A stretch of 64,000 nt of DNA from CAZIKF01 sp964539825 (lineage in GTDB: Bacteria > Muiribacteriota > UBA6191). The notes under the pieces are model-generated. The model worked only from the letters and a program-made list of their open reading frames with translations. It was not told where the DNA came from and did not search any database. The stretch is from positions 71,201 through 135,200 of the forward strand of contig CAZIKF010000006.1 in assembly GCA_964539825.1 (NCBI GenBank), given 5' to 3'. Each line of letters opens with the position of its first letter. Position 1 is the first letter of the stretch. Of the stretch, positions 1 through 9,011 are shown one piece after another. The position numbers were made by a program, and so were the translations under genes.

Positions 1-284
1 TGGACCTTGTAGCCTGATTCCGCGAGAAACTTCGCAAATTGGAAATTGGAAACTTCCTCACGGTCAATCAGGAATGCACTGAGCTCAACGCGTACCCTGG
101 GGGCCTCATCATAGCGCCCTTTGTCGCTGCCGATTTCGTATACTCCGGCGGGTATACGCACTAACTGGGCACCATCTACTTCAGAGATGTATTCCAATTC
201 TCCCCGGGCTATAATGCCCCAGGGTAGTGAGAAGGTCTGCCAGCTTGATGTGCATAGCAATAGAGTAAAGAGTAGAATCTTCAT
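1..284 (-). CDS. Formylglycine-generating-enzyme (SUMF1)-like exported protein, 3' part cut by window edge
   Basis: The first 94 or so residues are visible. They begin with a signal peptide (MKILLFTLLLCTSSWQTFS) and continue into the start of an FGE-sulfatase/SUMF1 fold: LVRIPAGVYEIGSDKG followed by APRVRVELSAFLIDREEVSN, which matches the family pattern of a GGxFxMG-type strand and then a DxxEVT-type segment. The ATG lies inside the stop codon of the upstream cytochrome gene (ATGA, 4-nt overlap), so it is the third gene of a cytochrome operon. Family members either convert Cys to formylglycine or are non-catalytic C-type-lectin-like binding modules; the catalytic part is outside the window, so the activity cannot be judged. 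Confidence 0.7.
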   Translation of the reverse strand, partial: MKILLFTLLLCTSSWQTFSLPWGIIARGELEYISEVDGAQLVRIPAGVYEIGSDKGRYDEAPRVRVELSAFLIDREEVSNFQFAKFLAESGYKV

Positions 285-3200
285 TGGATTGCCTTCATGA
301 AATTGACCAGGTCTTCAATCTGGCGCACGGTGAGGTGGGAAGTCCCCCCGTGAGTGTCAAATACCTGGTCTGGTTCATCAAGAGGGCCATCGGATTTGCG
401 ACGGGTAAGCTCATTGAATCCGATTTCTTTGCGGTCCTTGCGCACGATTTCTGGACCCTGGTAAAGGGGGTAACGAAAAGTTCTCAGTGCTGGGTGATTG
501 GGAGTGCAAATGACTTCCCTGAGCGAACGGCTTCGGCCATGATGGAGAAAAACAGGTGGACGATCAAAAATTCCACGCAATTGCATTGTAGTAAAAGTAC
601 CTTCCTCCTTCTCAACCCTGCCCCGGTCCTCGATCTCCATATCGAATTTACGTCCATTGGCGATTTCCATAGCACGGACACTGACCAGGGTATAGGAGGC
701 ATCCCTACGGGTGATCGTGGTAAGGGACGGTAGAGCCTTGCGTTCATTATGTGTCAGGTCAGAGTCTTTGCTCGTAAATTCAGGAAGGGTGTGGCAGACA
801 CCACACATTACAGTGGCCGAGTGGAATAACCGCTTTCCTCTCTGCACCGATGGATTTTCCTGATCGAAAGGATTAGGAACCAGGTGAGGGGTATTTCCCA
901 TCCAGGCCCCCACATAGCGGTATAAATCAAGCAGTGTGTGAGCTTCCCCAAAATACTTCAGGGATTGGACCCGTAAAAATTCATTACGCCGCTCTTCGAG
1001 ATCATACCAGGCTTCTCCCAGGCTCCTTACTTCTACGCGCTCCTTGAGTTCTTCATGCATGAGGTGCCGTTCTTCGGCTGGAATCGGAGATTTCAGAGCG
1101 GAGTAATCAGCCGTCCAGACTTCACGGTCAAAATCTATGGAACTTGCTGGTTCATTGATGTCGGCCCCCTGTCCTTCACCGATGAGATGGGTTCCTTCAA
1201 AGTAAAAGGGCTGGATGGCAAAGAGATTGCGCATTTGTGGAATACCAAGGGTTCCTCCAGGGGTAAGATGCCCCTGTTGATCCTGCCCCACGGTTTCGGC
1301 GGCTCCCCAGCCCCTTCCGTCCCCGGTATCCCTGTAGTGGCAATGCAAACAGGATGTATCTCCATCTGAAGTAAAGACTGAGCTGTGCACCACCAACTCC
1401 CCCTTTTCCGCATCTGTATCGAGCACAGGTCTTTTAAGATTACCGACAATCACGTCTTCACGCTCGCCCGTCTTTAGATCAATAAACGAAACAGTTTCAG
1501 AGAGTTGATTGGCGCAAAACAAGAGCCCTTCGGAGGAGGTGCCCTGCACACCAAGAGCCAGCCCCATAGGTCTGAGCCCTGTGCTGAAGCTTCTGACTGG
1601 TTCTAAAAGATTGGAAGGCTCGCGGATTCCCCAATGGATTTTCCACTGAATTACTTCAAAGGTGCCAGCCATGGAAACATAGAGATATTCTCCGTCGCTC
1701 ACGCTCCACTCAGGAAAGGCTCCGGGAACCCGCTGCAGTTGGGGAGGAATATCTCCCTTGATGTCACCTACCGTTGCCTCAGCTGAGTCAGAGGTATATC
1801 GAACCCAATCAGGATGGGCTTCATAAGTGTTCGCCAGGAGAATATATTCAAGATTTTCAGCGGACTCCCGCTCAGGAATCTTCAGTCTGTCGAGGTCAAT
1901 GGCTATTAGATCATTCTGAATATCGCGCATTTTGAAATTCCAGGTCCCATCCACAGCGTCAAAGGATCCCATCACAAACTGCTTCTCCAGCGGCAGAGCA
2001 TCTGTAGTTTCCGGATCTCGAAGTACTGTAAACTGGGCGGCGGAATTTTGCTTATTCCAGGTTTCAGCACCGAGAGGATCCCTGGATTTCGGTGCCCCAA
2101 AACCCACTCCAAGGCTCAATGCTACCAATAGATTTCCATCACCTTCAGGATGGGAAACAACCTCAATATGACTTGCCAGGTTTTGTAGAAAGATCCCCCC
2201 GGCTTCACGGTGGGTTCTCAGATCGATGACCGAGAGATCCTGTGTTCCGGTATTGCCTATGAATAAGTGATTTTCGTCCGGGCTCAGGGCTAAGTCCTTG
2301 GGATGGCTCCCTGGATTGGAAACTGGAATTCCGGGTCCTCCTTCTCCATTTTTAATCCAGCGAACCAGATCTAAGAGTGCTGGCTCCCCCTCTTGAAACA
2401 AAACACCTCCTGGATGAAACTCGGTTCTTTTCTTTTGATCTCCATAGCCACCCATTCCACTGGATACAACGGCCTTCAGGAGCGGGCTTTCCATAGGTCT
2501 TCCTCCGACGGAGTTTTCAATAGCCGAGAGAAAATTCTCCACGGGATCTGCCCCACAGAGGAATCCACCAGCCGATTCCCTATGACAACTGGCACAGCGT
2601 GCTCTCAGAATGGAGTTGAGACCTCCCCTTTTGGTTTGATTCATTTCCTGGACTCTTTGAGCGCTGTGTCCAAGATTTTTCAGTCGGGATTTCTCTACCT
2701 CAGATAAGGAGGATTTACCCAGAAACTCTGCTTCTGAGAATCCACCCTGGATTTCAACGGCTCCCAGTAAGTTTCCATCCTTTTGAATGAGACGAAGAAC
2801 CAAAACTTGATCCAGGTATCGATTGGCTACATAGGCAGTAGTTCCGTCTTTTGTGAAGACAATCCCCTGGCAGTAATAATCGAGAGGAATTTCACCGCTT
2901 ACCTCATCACGCGTGGTATCAATCACAGTGGCGTAATTTGAGAATTCATTGATCACTACCAGGAACCTGCCGGCGGGATGAAGTACACTCATGTAGGGCC
3001 GGCTTCCCACCTCAATCTTTTTGATCAGTTTTCGAGAACCAACATCAATGACGGCAATCTGCTTTCCAGGGAAAGCTTCAGTTCCAGCCAGGGTTACATA
3101 GAGTTTTTCGCCCTTCGGTCCCAGGCAAGGGCGCTCGGGACGATCACGATGAGGCTGGGGTTCCGGGTAGGGATGATTACTAGGAACCGGATTTAGATCC

Positions 3201-3379
3201 CTGCGCTGGAATGGCTGCTTATATCTCCATACAGGGCTGGTAAGCTTATCAAATGGCGTACCCAGGTACTCTTTCGCCGGGGAGGTAGAATCTCTGAGAT
3301 AGGCAAGAGAAGAATGAAAACTCCCTGAGAGATACAGCAATCCCAGAAGGCACGAGAAAACCCCTAAGACCCATTTCAT
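281..3379 (-). CDS. Exported triple-haem cytochrome c with YVTN-type beta-propeller and MauG-like C-terminal domain
   Basis: The 1032-residue protein has an N-terminal signal peptide (about 1-26). Residues about 90-250 and 340-660 carry YVTN/lactonase-type propeller strands (for example KQIAVIDVGSRKLIKKIEVG and TAYVANRYLDQVLVL). There are three CXXCH haem sites: C262-H266 (CASCH), C677-H681 (CLHCH) and C859-H863 (CGVCH). The C-terminus resembles the di-haem peroxidase/MauG family (QLRGIFDRPPVFLHHGRSRSL and later GGTSHLTVRQIEDLVNFM). The start overlaps the end of the 1183-residue cytochrome by 4 nt and the stop overlaps the FGE-like gene by 4 nt. It should act in the periplasm as an electron-transfer or oxidase subunit; the substrate is unknown. 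Confidence 0.8.
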   Translation of the reverse strand: MKWVLGVFSCLLGLLYLSGSFHSSLAYLRDSTSPAKEYLGTPFDKLTSPVWRYKQPFQRRDLNPVPSNHPYPEPQPHRDRPERPCLGPKGEKLYVTLAGTEAFPGKQIAVIDVGSRKLIKKIEVGSRPYMSVLHPAGRFLVVINEFSNYATVIDTTRDEVSGEIPLDYYCQGIVFTKDGTTAYVANRYLDQVLVLRLIQKDGNLLGAVEIQGGFSEAEFLGKSSLSEVEKSRLKNLGHSAQRVQEMNQTKRGGLNSILRARCASCHRESAGGFLCGADPVENFLSAIENSVGGRPMESPLLKAVVSSGMGGYGDQKKRTEFHPGGVLFQEGEPALLDLVRWIKNGEGGPGIPVSNPGSHPKDLALSPDENHLFIGNTGTQDLSVIDLRTHREAGGIFLQNLASHIEVVSHPEGDGNLLVALSLGVGFGAPKSRDPLGAETWNKQNSAAQFTVLRDPETTDALPLEKQFVMGSFDAVDGTWNFKMRDIQNDLIAIDLDRLKIPERESAENLEYILLANTYEAHPDWVRYTSDSAEATVGDIKGDIPPQLQRVPGAFPEWSVSDGEYLYVSMAGTFEVIQWKIHWGIREPSNLLEPVRSFSTGLRPMGLALGVQGTSSEGLLFCANQLSETVSFIDLKTGEREDVIVGNLKRPVLDTDAEKGELVVHSSVFTSDGDTSCLHCHYRDTGDGRGWGAAETVGQDQQGHLTPGGTLGIPQMRNLFAIQPFYFEGTHLIGEGQGADINEPASSIDFDREVWTADYSALKSPIPAEERHLMHEELKERVEVRSLGEAWYDLEERRNEFLRVQSLKYFGEAHTLLDLYRYVGAWMGNTPHLVPNPFDQENPSVQRGKRLFHSATVMCGVCHTLPEFTSKDSDLTHNERKALPSLTTITRRDASYTLVSVRAMEIANGRKFDMEIEDRGRVEKEEGTFTTMQLRGIFDRPPVFLHHGRSRSLREVICTPNHPALRTFRYPLYQGPEIVRKDRKEIGFNELTRRKSDGPLDEPDQVFDTHGGTSHLTVRQIEDLVNFMKAIQ

Positions 3380-6300
3380 GGCAGCCTACCTTCAGCACCA
3401 TCAGAAAAGGCGGCACCAAGGTCGATCCATCTGGCGAAAACAAGGATTTGATCATGGCTAAGAGGGTTCCCCTCAGGATGCCTGACTCCGGGTTTTTTCA
3501 ACACTCCTTCAGCCATTAATTCCTCACCGCTCAGAATCTCCATCAGGTAACTCTCCGAGGAAAGGGATTCCCGTTCGTTGATATAGAGCTTGGCTGACTG
3601 GTTTGGGCTATTGGGATCAGCAAGCTGGTGAAGGTTTTCGTAGGAAACGGTGAAATGCTTCGTGGGCCATCCGACCAGGCTAAGACCGGCAGCGGGATTC
3701 TTTGTGCCATGGCAGGAAACACATTTCTGGTCAAGCAGGGGTTGAATATCTTTACGATAGTCTATCCGCAGCGAAGTGTTTTTCTGAGAATTTGAGGGTA
3801 ATCTTTGTGTACCCAGTACAGGATCCCATGTTGCCATGACCCTTGAACCCGCCGAAACAAGATCCGGTGCCCCTACCCCATCGGAACCTTTACCCGTCAG
3901 CGCCCCGTGACACCCGGAACAGCGTAGCGGAAAAATAGAGCGAGGGATAGAAAAGGTAAGTTTTTCTCCAGGGTGAACATAAAACCAGCGATTCATGGAA
4001 TGGACCGCCATACGATTCTCATCCAGTCCCTGCATAATTAGCGGGACTTTCGAGGGAACCTGGGCATAAAAGGATCCATCTTGTTCCAGTGGAATTTCGG
4101 TGACGATCTCCTTAGGTGTATGTATTCCCAGACCCAGAACAGTAGAAAAGGGATCATCATTGGCATTTGCAACCGGGGAAGGTACTTCTCGAAGAGGTTG
4201 TTGCTTCAGGATTCTGACATACTTGAGCGCTCCTCTTTTTCTACCAACTCTACCTGGAGTACCCTGTCCGATGCTGCGAAATATTTTCTCCCCCATTGGC
4301 GCAAAGGTTGTAAGAAAGGATTCAAGCAGGGGATAGTCATAGCACTGAACCTCCCCCCAGGTAGACTTATCCACCCTTAGAGACCCAGATTTAAAACTGG
4401 GCTTTATACCCTTGGGGAGTGTGGCGAACTTTTGTTTAAGTCGGGATTTTTCCCTCCGGCGGACCATGATCGGGCGCGGATGAATCTCACTCCAGCGCTC
4501 AGAGGATGCCCCGTGAACCTTTGTTAGAGAGAATGGGCCCACACTGCGCCCATCCTTAGATTGCAGGGACTCTTTAAATTTCACCCGGTAGAGATCCCAG
4601 TTGGGATCGGAATGTTTATCCAGATGATCAAGAGGCTGGTTTGTATGGGCCACAAGTATGGTTCCGTCAGGAAGAGGATAGGGATCCCTGAAGGATCCGC
4701 CCGGGGAAAACCCCGTATGGGTCACGGCCTTATTTCCGGTTTCTGGAAGAAGACTTAGCTGCACGGGAAGATAGCGCGGTGAGGAAGAAGCGCTCTTGAA
4801 ATCTGAATCGCCGGAAAATGGGATGAAATCTAGTGGATTGTCTGGCTCGATTCCTACTCCGAGACCATGATCGACCAGCATTATCGCACCCCCTCCCGTC
4901 CAGTTACGCGGATCTAAGGCAATGCGAACCTCAAGTCCCTGGGGAAGCTCCCTGGAGTCGCAGAAAATAGGGTACCTGGATCGATTTCCGCCCTGGATGT
5001 GATAGTCGAATCCCCCTGCATGGACACGATAAATGGCGGTGTTAAACACTGGTAGATCACCCTGGTAGCTAATGTTTCGCAAGCTGCTGAACATGACCTC
5101 TCCATTGGTTCGCATGGAGGGTCTTCTCTCCTGGGATGAGGTGTAGGTCATTTGATGGTTGGTGTTGAGAAAAGAGTCTCTGGCCCTCGCAGAGCCAGGA
5201 ATGAAGGACCAAATATCGTAACCGGGTAAGACGGAAGCCTCCCGGCTCTCAATTACGTAGAGGGAATGGGCATCTGGCGCCATGGGCAGTGGGCGGTCCA
5301 GCTTAAGGATTGAGCCTACCTGGCTCTTAGGATCTCTTCGATGGTCGATGATCTTACGCCATTGCCCGGCCAGTGGCCCCGCTGCGAAGTAGAGTCTGAA
5401 TCCATTCCAGGTTCCCGCTGCCTCTGAACGCTGAACATCGACAATCTCATCCAGCGTACCCCCATCGGGTTCTCCTGGGTATCCCCACGGCAGTGAGGGA
5501 GTAAAATCTCCACCGGAATTGGAGGCATAGGCAATCATCACATCATCAAGGTGCTTCCCGGAGGGGTCTTTGGGTCCCGGAATATAAATTGGATCCAGGT
5601 GGTGAATAAGCTGATCCCCGGCCTTCTGTTTGGATTCAAAACTAACTTGCCTGGGAGTGGATAAGGTTTTCAGCTCTTCATCAAGTTCAACTTCATATAG
5701 TCGGAATCCCGAAGAGGGTTCGGTCCGCATTGAAAAGACGATCTTCCTGGCATCGTAACGAACATCCATCGCTTGAATATGCACCTTTTTCCCCGCATCC
5801 ATATAGCCGGTAAGATTTCTGGGAAGACCTCTATCAAGGTTAGGCGCTTCCCCCATCTCAAGAACATAGATGTCAGAAGAAGGCCAGAAAATGTCTGGAT
5901 CAAAGAATCTCTGGGGTTGGTGGAGAGGACCGCGTATGAAAGCGATTCCCCTGAGTTTACCAAGTTGATCGAGGGGAATTTTCTTGGAGTTTGACCGTAA
6001 TTTACTGCTTAATGCCCTTCTTTCCAGTTTGATCCAATCCAGCAGCGTCTTTACATCGGGGTCCTCATAGGACTCAAAAAATTGTGTATTCCCTCCCCGT
6101 TGATGAACCCCTCCTTCTGAAATAGGGAGATTCTTAACGATAAGCCGGCTTAGTTTAGGATCTCCGCTGAGATTAACGTGATGCACAGTCTTACCCAGAA
6201 CTCGCTTGTGATTTTCCAATACCATACTTCTTGAGAATCCAGCAGTGACTCCCCTTGCTGAATCCGTTCTGGGTAAAGGGGGTATGAGCTTCAGTTCATT

Positions 6301-6927
6301 AAATGTCTCAGGTCCATGACACGAGGGAAGGAAACACCCGTTTCGAACAAGAACCCCCAGAACATGATCTTTAAAGAACCTGACCTCCTCAGGAAGAGGT
6401 TTGTGCTTGTTTGGAATAGATCCGTTTTCTTTGGCGATCCACCTGTGAAGTACCTGGTAATCAGGATCTTGATCTGAAGTGAATACATCAATTCCCCGGT
6501 GAGGCTTTCCCCCGAACTCCTGGCTTAGCGGATAGCGTAGAAGCGTACTGAAGGATGGGTCCTCTCCGTATTCAATTTTCCCACCCTTGTGTGAAGGATT
6601 TCGAAGATTCTTGTAGAGAAGACCCAGGTAATGTTTGGAGTCGGGAATTATCCCTGATTTCAGGTCAAAGGGAAAATAGAATTGCTCCGATTTTTCACCC
6701 TTGTTGATAAGAGCGTTATAATCATCTTCTTTGATTCCATGACAGGCAACTGCGCATCGATTCTCAAGTACCGGGATGACCCGCGACTTAAAGTAGGTGA
6801 AATTGGTTTGTAGTGGATCGGATTTATCAATGAGGGCGAAGACCCTGTCCTGGCGGAAATGAGAAAGCGCCATAGACGCGATCACACAGATAAGGATAAA
6901 TGGCGCTATTCGAAGAGATACGTGCAT
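3376..6927 (-). CDS. Very large exported multihaem cytochrome with beta-propeller, hydrazine-synthase-alpha-like layout
   Basis: The 1183-residue protein has a signal peptide or anchor at about 5-22. Two unusual haem-type motifs lie in the N-terminal part: C58-AVA-C62-H63 (CX3CH) and C198-FLPS-C203-H204 (CX4CH). A central region (about 320-900) has TolB/WD-type propeller repeats such as SSDIYVLEMG and DVRYDARKIVFSM. Two standard CXXCH motifs lie near the C-terminus (C1003-H1007 and C1069-H1073). Propeller followed by C-terminal haem domains recalls the hydrazine synthase alpha-subunit superfamily (HZS_alpha), which occurs well outside anammox bacteria; this is a fold-level suggestion, not a claim of hydrazine synthesis. 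It is the first gene of the minus-strand operon and diverges from the UnbV-like gene at 7083. Confidence 0.72.
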   Translation of the reverse strand: MHVSLRIAPFILICVIASMALSHFRQDRVFALIDKSDPLQTNFTYFKSRVIPVLENRCAVACHGIKEDDYNALINKGEKSEQFYFPFDLKSGIIPDSKHYLGLLYKNLRNPSHKGGKIEYGEDPSFSTLLRYPLSQEFGGKPHRGIDVFTSDQDPDYQVLHRWIAKENGSIPNKHKPLPEEVRFFKDHVLGVLVRNGCFLPSCHGPETFNELKLIPPLPRTDSARGVTAGFSRSMVLENHKRVLGKTVHHVNLSGDPKLSRLIVKNLPISEGGVHQRGGNTQFFESYEDPDVKTLLDWIKLERRALSSKLRSNSKKIPLDQLGKLRGIAFIRGPLHQPQRFFDPDIFWPSSDIYVLEMGEAPNLDRGLPRNLTGYMDAGKKVHIQAMDVRYDARKIVFSMRTEPSSGFRLYEVELDEELKTLSTPRQVSFESKQKAGDQLIHHLDPIYIPGPKDPSGKHLDDVMIAYASNSGGDFTPSLPWGYPGEPDGGTLDEIVDVQRSEAAGTWNGFRLYFAAGPLAGQWRKIIDHRRDPKSQVGSILKLDRPLPMAPDAHSLYVIESREASVLPGYDIWSFIPGSARARDSFLNTNHQMTYTSSQERRPSMRTNGEVMFSSLRNISYQGDLPVFNTAIYRVHAGGFDYHIQGGNRSRYPIFCDSRELPQGLEVRIALDPRNWTGGGAIMLVDHGLGVGIEPDNPLDFIPFSGDSDFKSASSSPRYLPVQLSLLPETGNKAVTHTGFSPGGSFRDPYPLPDGTILVAHTNQPLDHLDKHSDPNWDLYRVKFKESLQSKDGRSVGPFSLTKVHGASSERWSEIHPRPIMVRRREKSRLKQKFATLPKGIKPSFKSGSLRVDKSTWGEVQCYDYPLLESFLTTFAPMGEKIFRSIGQGTPGRVGRKRGALKYVRILKQQPLREVPSPVANANDDPFSTVLGLGIHTPKEIVTEIPLEQDGSFYAQVPSKVPLIMQGLDENRMAVHSMNRWFYVHPGEKLTFSIPRSIFPLRCSGCHGALTGKGSDGVGAPDLVSAGSRVMATWDPVLGTQRLPSNSQKNTSLRIDYRKDIQPLLDQKCVSCHGTKNPAAGLSLVGWPTKHFTVSYENLHQLADPNSPNQSAKLYINERESLSSESYLMEILSGEELMAEGVLKKPGVRHPEGNPLSHDQILVFARWIDLGAAFSDGAEGRLP

Positions 6928-6990
6928 ATATGTGCTGGTTTACACTTGAGATATTAGTGAAAAAGACGGTCGAGAACAATCGGGTAAATC

Positions 6991-7019
6991 AGTAGTGTGA
7001 AGTGGGGGCTTCCACTACT
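6991..7019. promoter_or_regulatory. Inverted repeat in divergent promoter region of the two redox operons
   Basis: Arms AGTAGTG and CACTACT are perfectly complementary; an inner GAAG/CTTC pair extends the stem to 11 bp with one bulged T and a TGGGGG loop. It sits between the divergent starts at 6927 and 7083, so it could be an operator shared by both transcripts, or a leader hairpin of the plus-strand transcript. There is no T-run, so it is not a terminator. The rest of 6928-7082 shows no convincing sigma-70 promoter. Confidence 0.4.
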
Positions 7020-7082
7020 GTTGAAATTGCCTTAGAATAAAAAATGCAGATCTATACGACAATAAGGTCCACTTAACCTATA

Positions 7083-9011
7083 ATGAGTTCAGTGAAATTT
7101 CCTTCCTGGTGTACCCCGGCTTTTGCTCTCCTTGTAACCGCTGGCCTCTATTTTCTGGCCAAGGACTCTCCTCTTTCAGCTCAAATGCGATCAGAGTTAG
7201 CCTCTGGCTTTCAGTTCAAGCAGTTTCCGGTAGGTCCTCCTGGGGATTTTTCGCAGAAAGTCCGCGCTGTCAATGGTAGCTTGGAGACAGTTAATGCCTG
7301 GGTCTCTTCCATAGGTTCATCAGTAGCTGTAGGCGATCTCGATGGAGACGGACTTTCCAATGATGTTTGCCTGGTAGACCCTCGAACAGACCTTGTACAC
7401 CTTTTCCCTGTACCAGGGCATCCAAGTCCCTGGCAATCCCTCAATATAGGGAGTGTATCGGAACAAACCAGAGCTATCGTTGCCACCTTTGGGTGCCGCA
7501 TGGCCGATCTCAATGAGGACGGCAGAACCGATCTTCTAATTTATTTTGGGGGTCGTCCTCCAGTTGTATATCTCCAACATAGCCCCCTGGAATTTGTCCG
7601 CCGGGAGATTCTCCAATACGATGGATGGAATTCATGGGTCACCACTAATGCCGTTCTTGCCGATCTGGATGGAGATAGCCACCTTGATATTGTGCTGGGC
7701 TGTTACTTCCAAGATGATCCATCGATTCTTGATAGAGAGGACCAACAGAGCATTACAGCCATGCCCGAATCGATGTCCAGGGCATTTAATGGAGGGAAGA
7801 CACGGATCCTGAGGTGGATTGAGGCTGATAAAGACTCACCGTCCGTTCGCTATGAGGAAGTGGATCTCAAACTCTCGGATGAGGTTAGCCAGGGTTGGAC
7901 ACTTGGACTTGCGGCCGCCGATCTCAATGGTGATTTGCTGCCTGAAATATACCTGGCCAATGACTTTGGACCGGACCGCTTATTGGTCAATGAATCGAGC
8001 CCAGGCTCCATAAAATTTCGTCTGGCCAAAGCTCATAGATCCCCTGCCACACCTCCTTCTTATTCACTGGGCTGGGACTCCTTTAAAGGTATGGGGGCTG
8101 AGTTTGGAGATGTGAATCAGGACGGGATGCTGGATATCTATGTGAGTAATGTTGGTGAATACGAGTTTATGGAGGGACACTTTCTCTATCTGAGTAATGG
8201 AGATTCCTCTTTATTAAATAAGGGCATTGCCCCATACGACAACGTGGGTATGAAGGTGAACTTGCATAAGTCAGGCTGGGGATGGGGAGTTCGACTGGCT
8301 GATTTTAATAATGATGGTGAGTTAGAAGCCCTGCAGGGGACGGGATTCTTCCAGGGTGAAATTGATCAATGGCCTGAATTTCAGGAACTGGCCTTTTGTT
8401 CTGATTCCCTCATGCATATGGTTTCTATGTGGCCGCGGTTTGGTCTGGGAGATGATGTTGCCGGAAGGCAATCCAATCCCTTCCACGTACTCTATCAGGG
8501 AGTCTACTACGATCTTTCCAAAGAGTTGAACATGGACAGTCCTACACTGGGTCGAGGTATCGCCACCTCAGATGTGGATGGGGATGGAGATCTAGATTAC
8601 GTACTCTCCAACCAATGGAGTTCGTCCATGTTTTATCGCAATGACTGCCCTGACTGCGGTGATTTTCTTTCTTTGAATCTGCGCCTTCCTCTTGAAGGTG
8701 TTGGGTTCGAGACTCGTAAATTGGAGGGTTTTCCCACCGGATTAATTCCTTCAAGAACAGCCTTTGGCGCAGTGGCTATTCTTGATCGCGGTAACGGGAA
8801 TAAAAGTATCGCGTATGTAGATGGGGGCAGCGGACACTCCGGTCAGAAGAGTCCCCAGGTTCACTTTGGACTCGGTAAGTCTAGTCATGGTAAGGATTTG
8901 AAAGTACAGCTCAATTGGAGGGACACTAAGGGTAAAGTCCATCAGAAGGATATGCTTTTTAGACCGGGGGCACATACCGTCTACCTTGGAGACCTGAAGG
9001 AGAGTTCATGA
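7083..9011 (+). CDS. ASPIC/UnbV (CRTAC1-like) FG-GAP repeat protein, exported
   Basis: The 642-residue protein begins with a signal-anchor-like segment (FALLVTAGLYFLA). It contains at least six FG-GAP/VCBS calcium-binding repeats with DxDGDGxxD-type loops: GDLDGDGLSND, ADLNEDGRTDL, ADLDGDSHLDI, ADLNGDLLPEI, GDVNQDGMLDI, ADFNNDGELEA and SDVDGDGDLDY. It ends in an ASPIC/UnbV module (FGAVAILD, then GGSGHSGQKSPQVHFGLG). The fold is a beta-propeller outside the cytoplasm. The stop overlaps the next start by 4 nt (ATGA), so UnbV- and UnbU-like products are translationally coupled; the same pair occurs beside enediyne clusters, from which the names come. No polyketide genes are present here; the neighbours are cytochromes. 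Confidence 0.85.
   Translation: MSSVKFPSWCTPAFALLVTAGLYFLAKDSPLSAQMRSELASGFQFKQFPVGPPGDFSQKVRAVNGSLETVNAWVSSIGSSVAVGDLDGDGLSNDVCLVDPRTDLVHLFPVPGHPSPWQSLNIGSVSEQTRAIVATFGCRMADLNEDGRTDLLIYFGGRPPVVYLQHSPLEFVRREILQYDGWNSWVTTNAVLADLDGDSHLDIVLGCYFQDDPSILDREDQQSITAMPESMSRAFNGGKTRILRWIEADKDSPSVRYEEVDLKLSDEVSQGWTLGLAAADLNGDLLPEIYLANDFGPDRLLVNESSPGSIKFRLAKAHRSPATPPSYSLGWDSFKGMGAEFGDVNQDGMLDIYVSNVGEYEFMEGHFLYLSNGDSSLLNKGIAPYDNVGMKVNLHKSGWGWGVRLADFNNDGELEALQGTGFFQGEIDQWPEFQELAFCSDSLMHMVSMWPRFGLGDDVAGRQSNPFHVLYQGVYYDLSKELNMDSPTLGRGIATSDVDGDGDLDYVLSNQWSSSMFYRNDCPDCGDFLSLNLRLPLEGVGFETRKLEGFPTGLIPSRTAFGAVAILDRGNGNKSIAYVDGGSGHSGQKSPQVHFGLGKSSHGKDLKVQLNWRDTKGKVHQKDMLFRPGAHTVYLGDLKESS

Noticed and set aside
284..733. 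Open plus-strand frame of 149 codons opposite the triple-haem cytochrome.
   Set aside because: It lies entirely antisense to a well-supported cytochrome gene and its product has no recognisable features.
3376..6927. Hydrazine synthase of an anammox organism.
   Set aside because: Only a loose alpha-subunit-like layout is seen; the beta/gamma subunits and other anammox genes are absent from the window.
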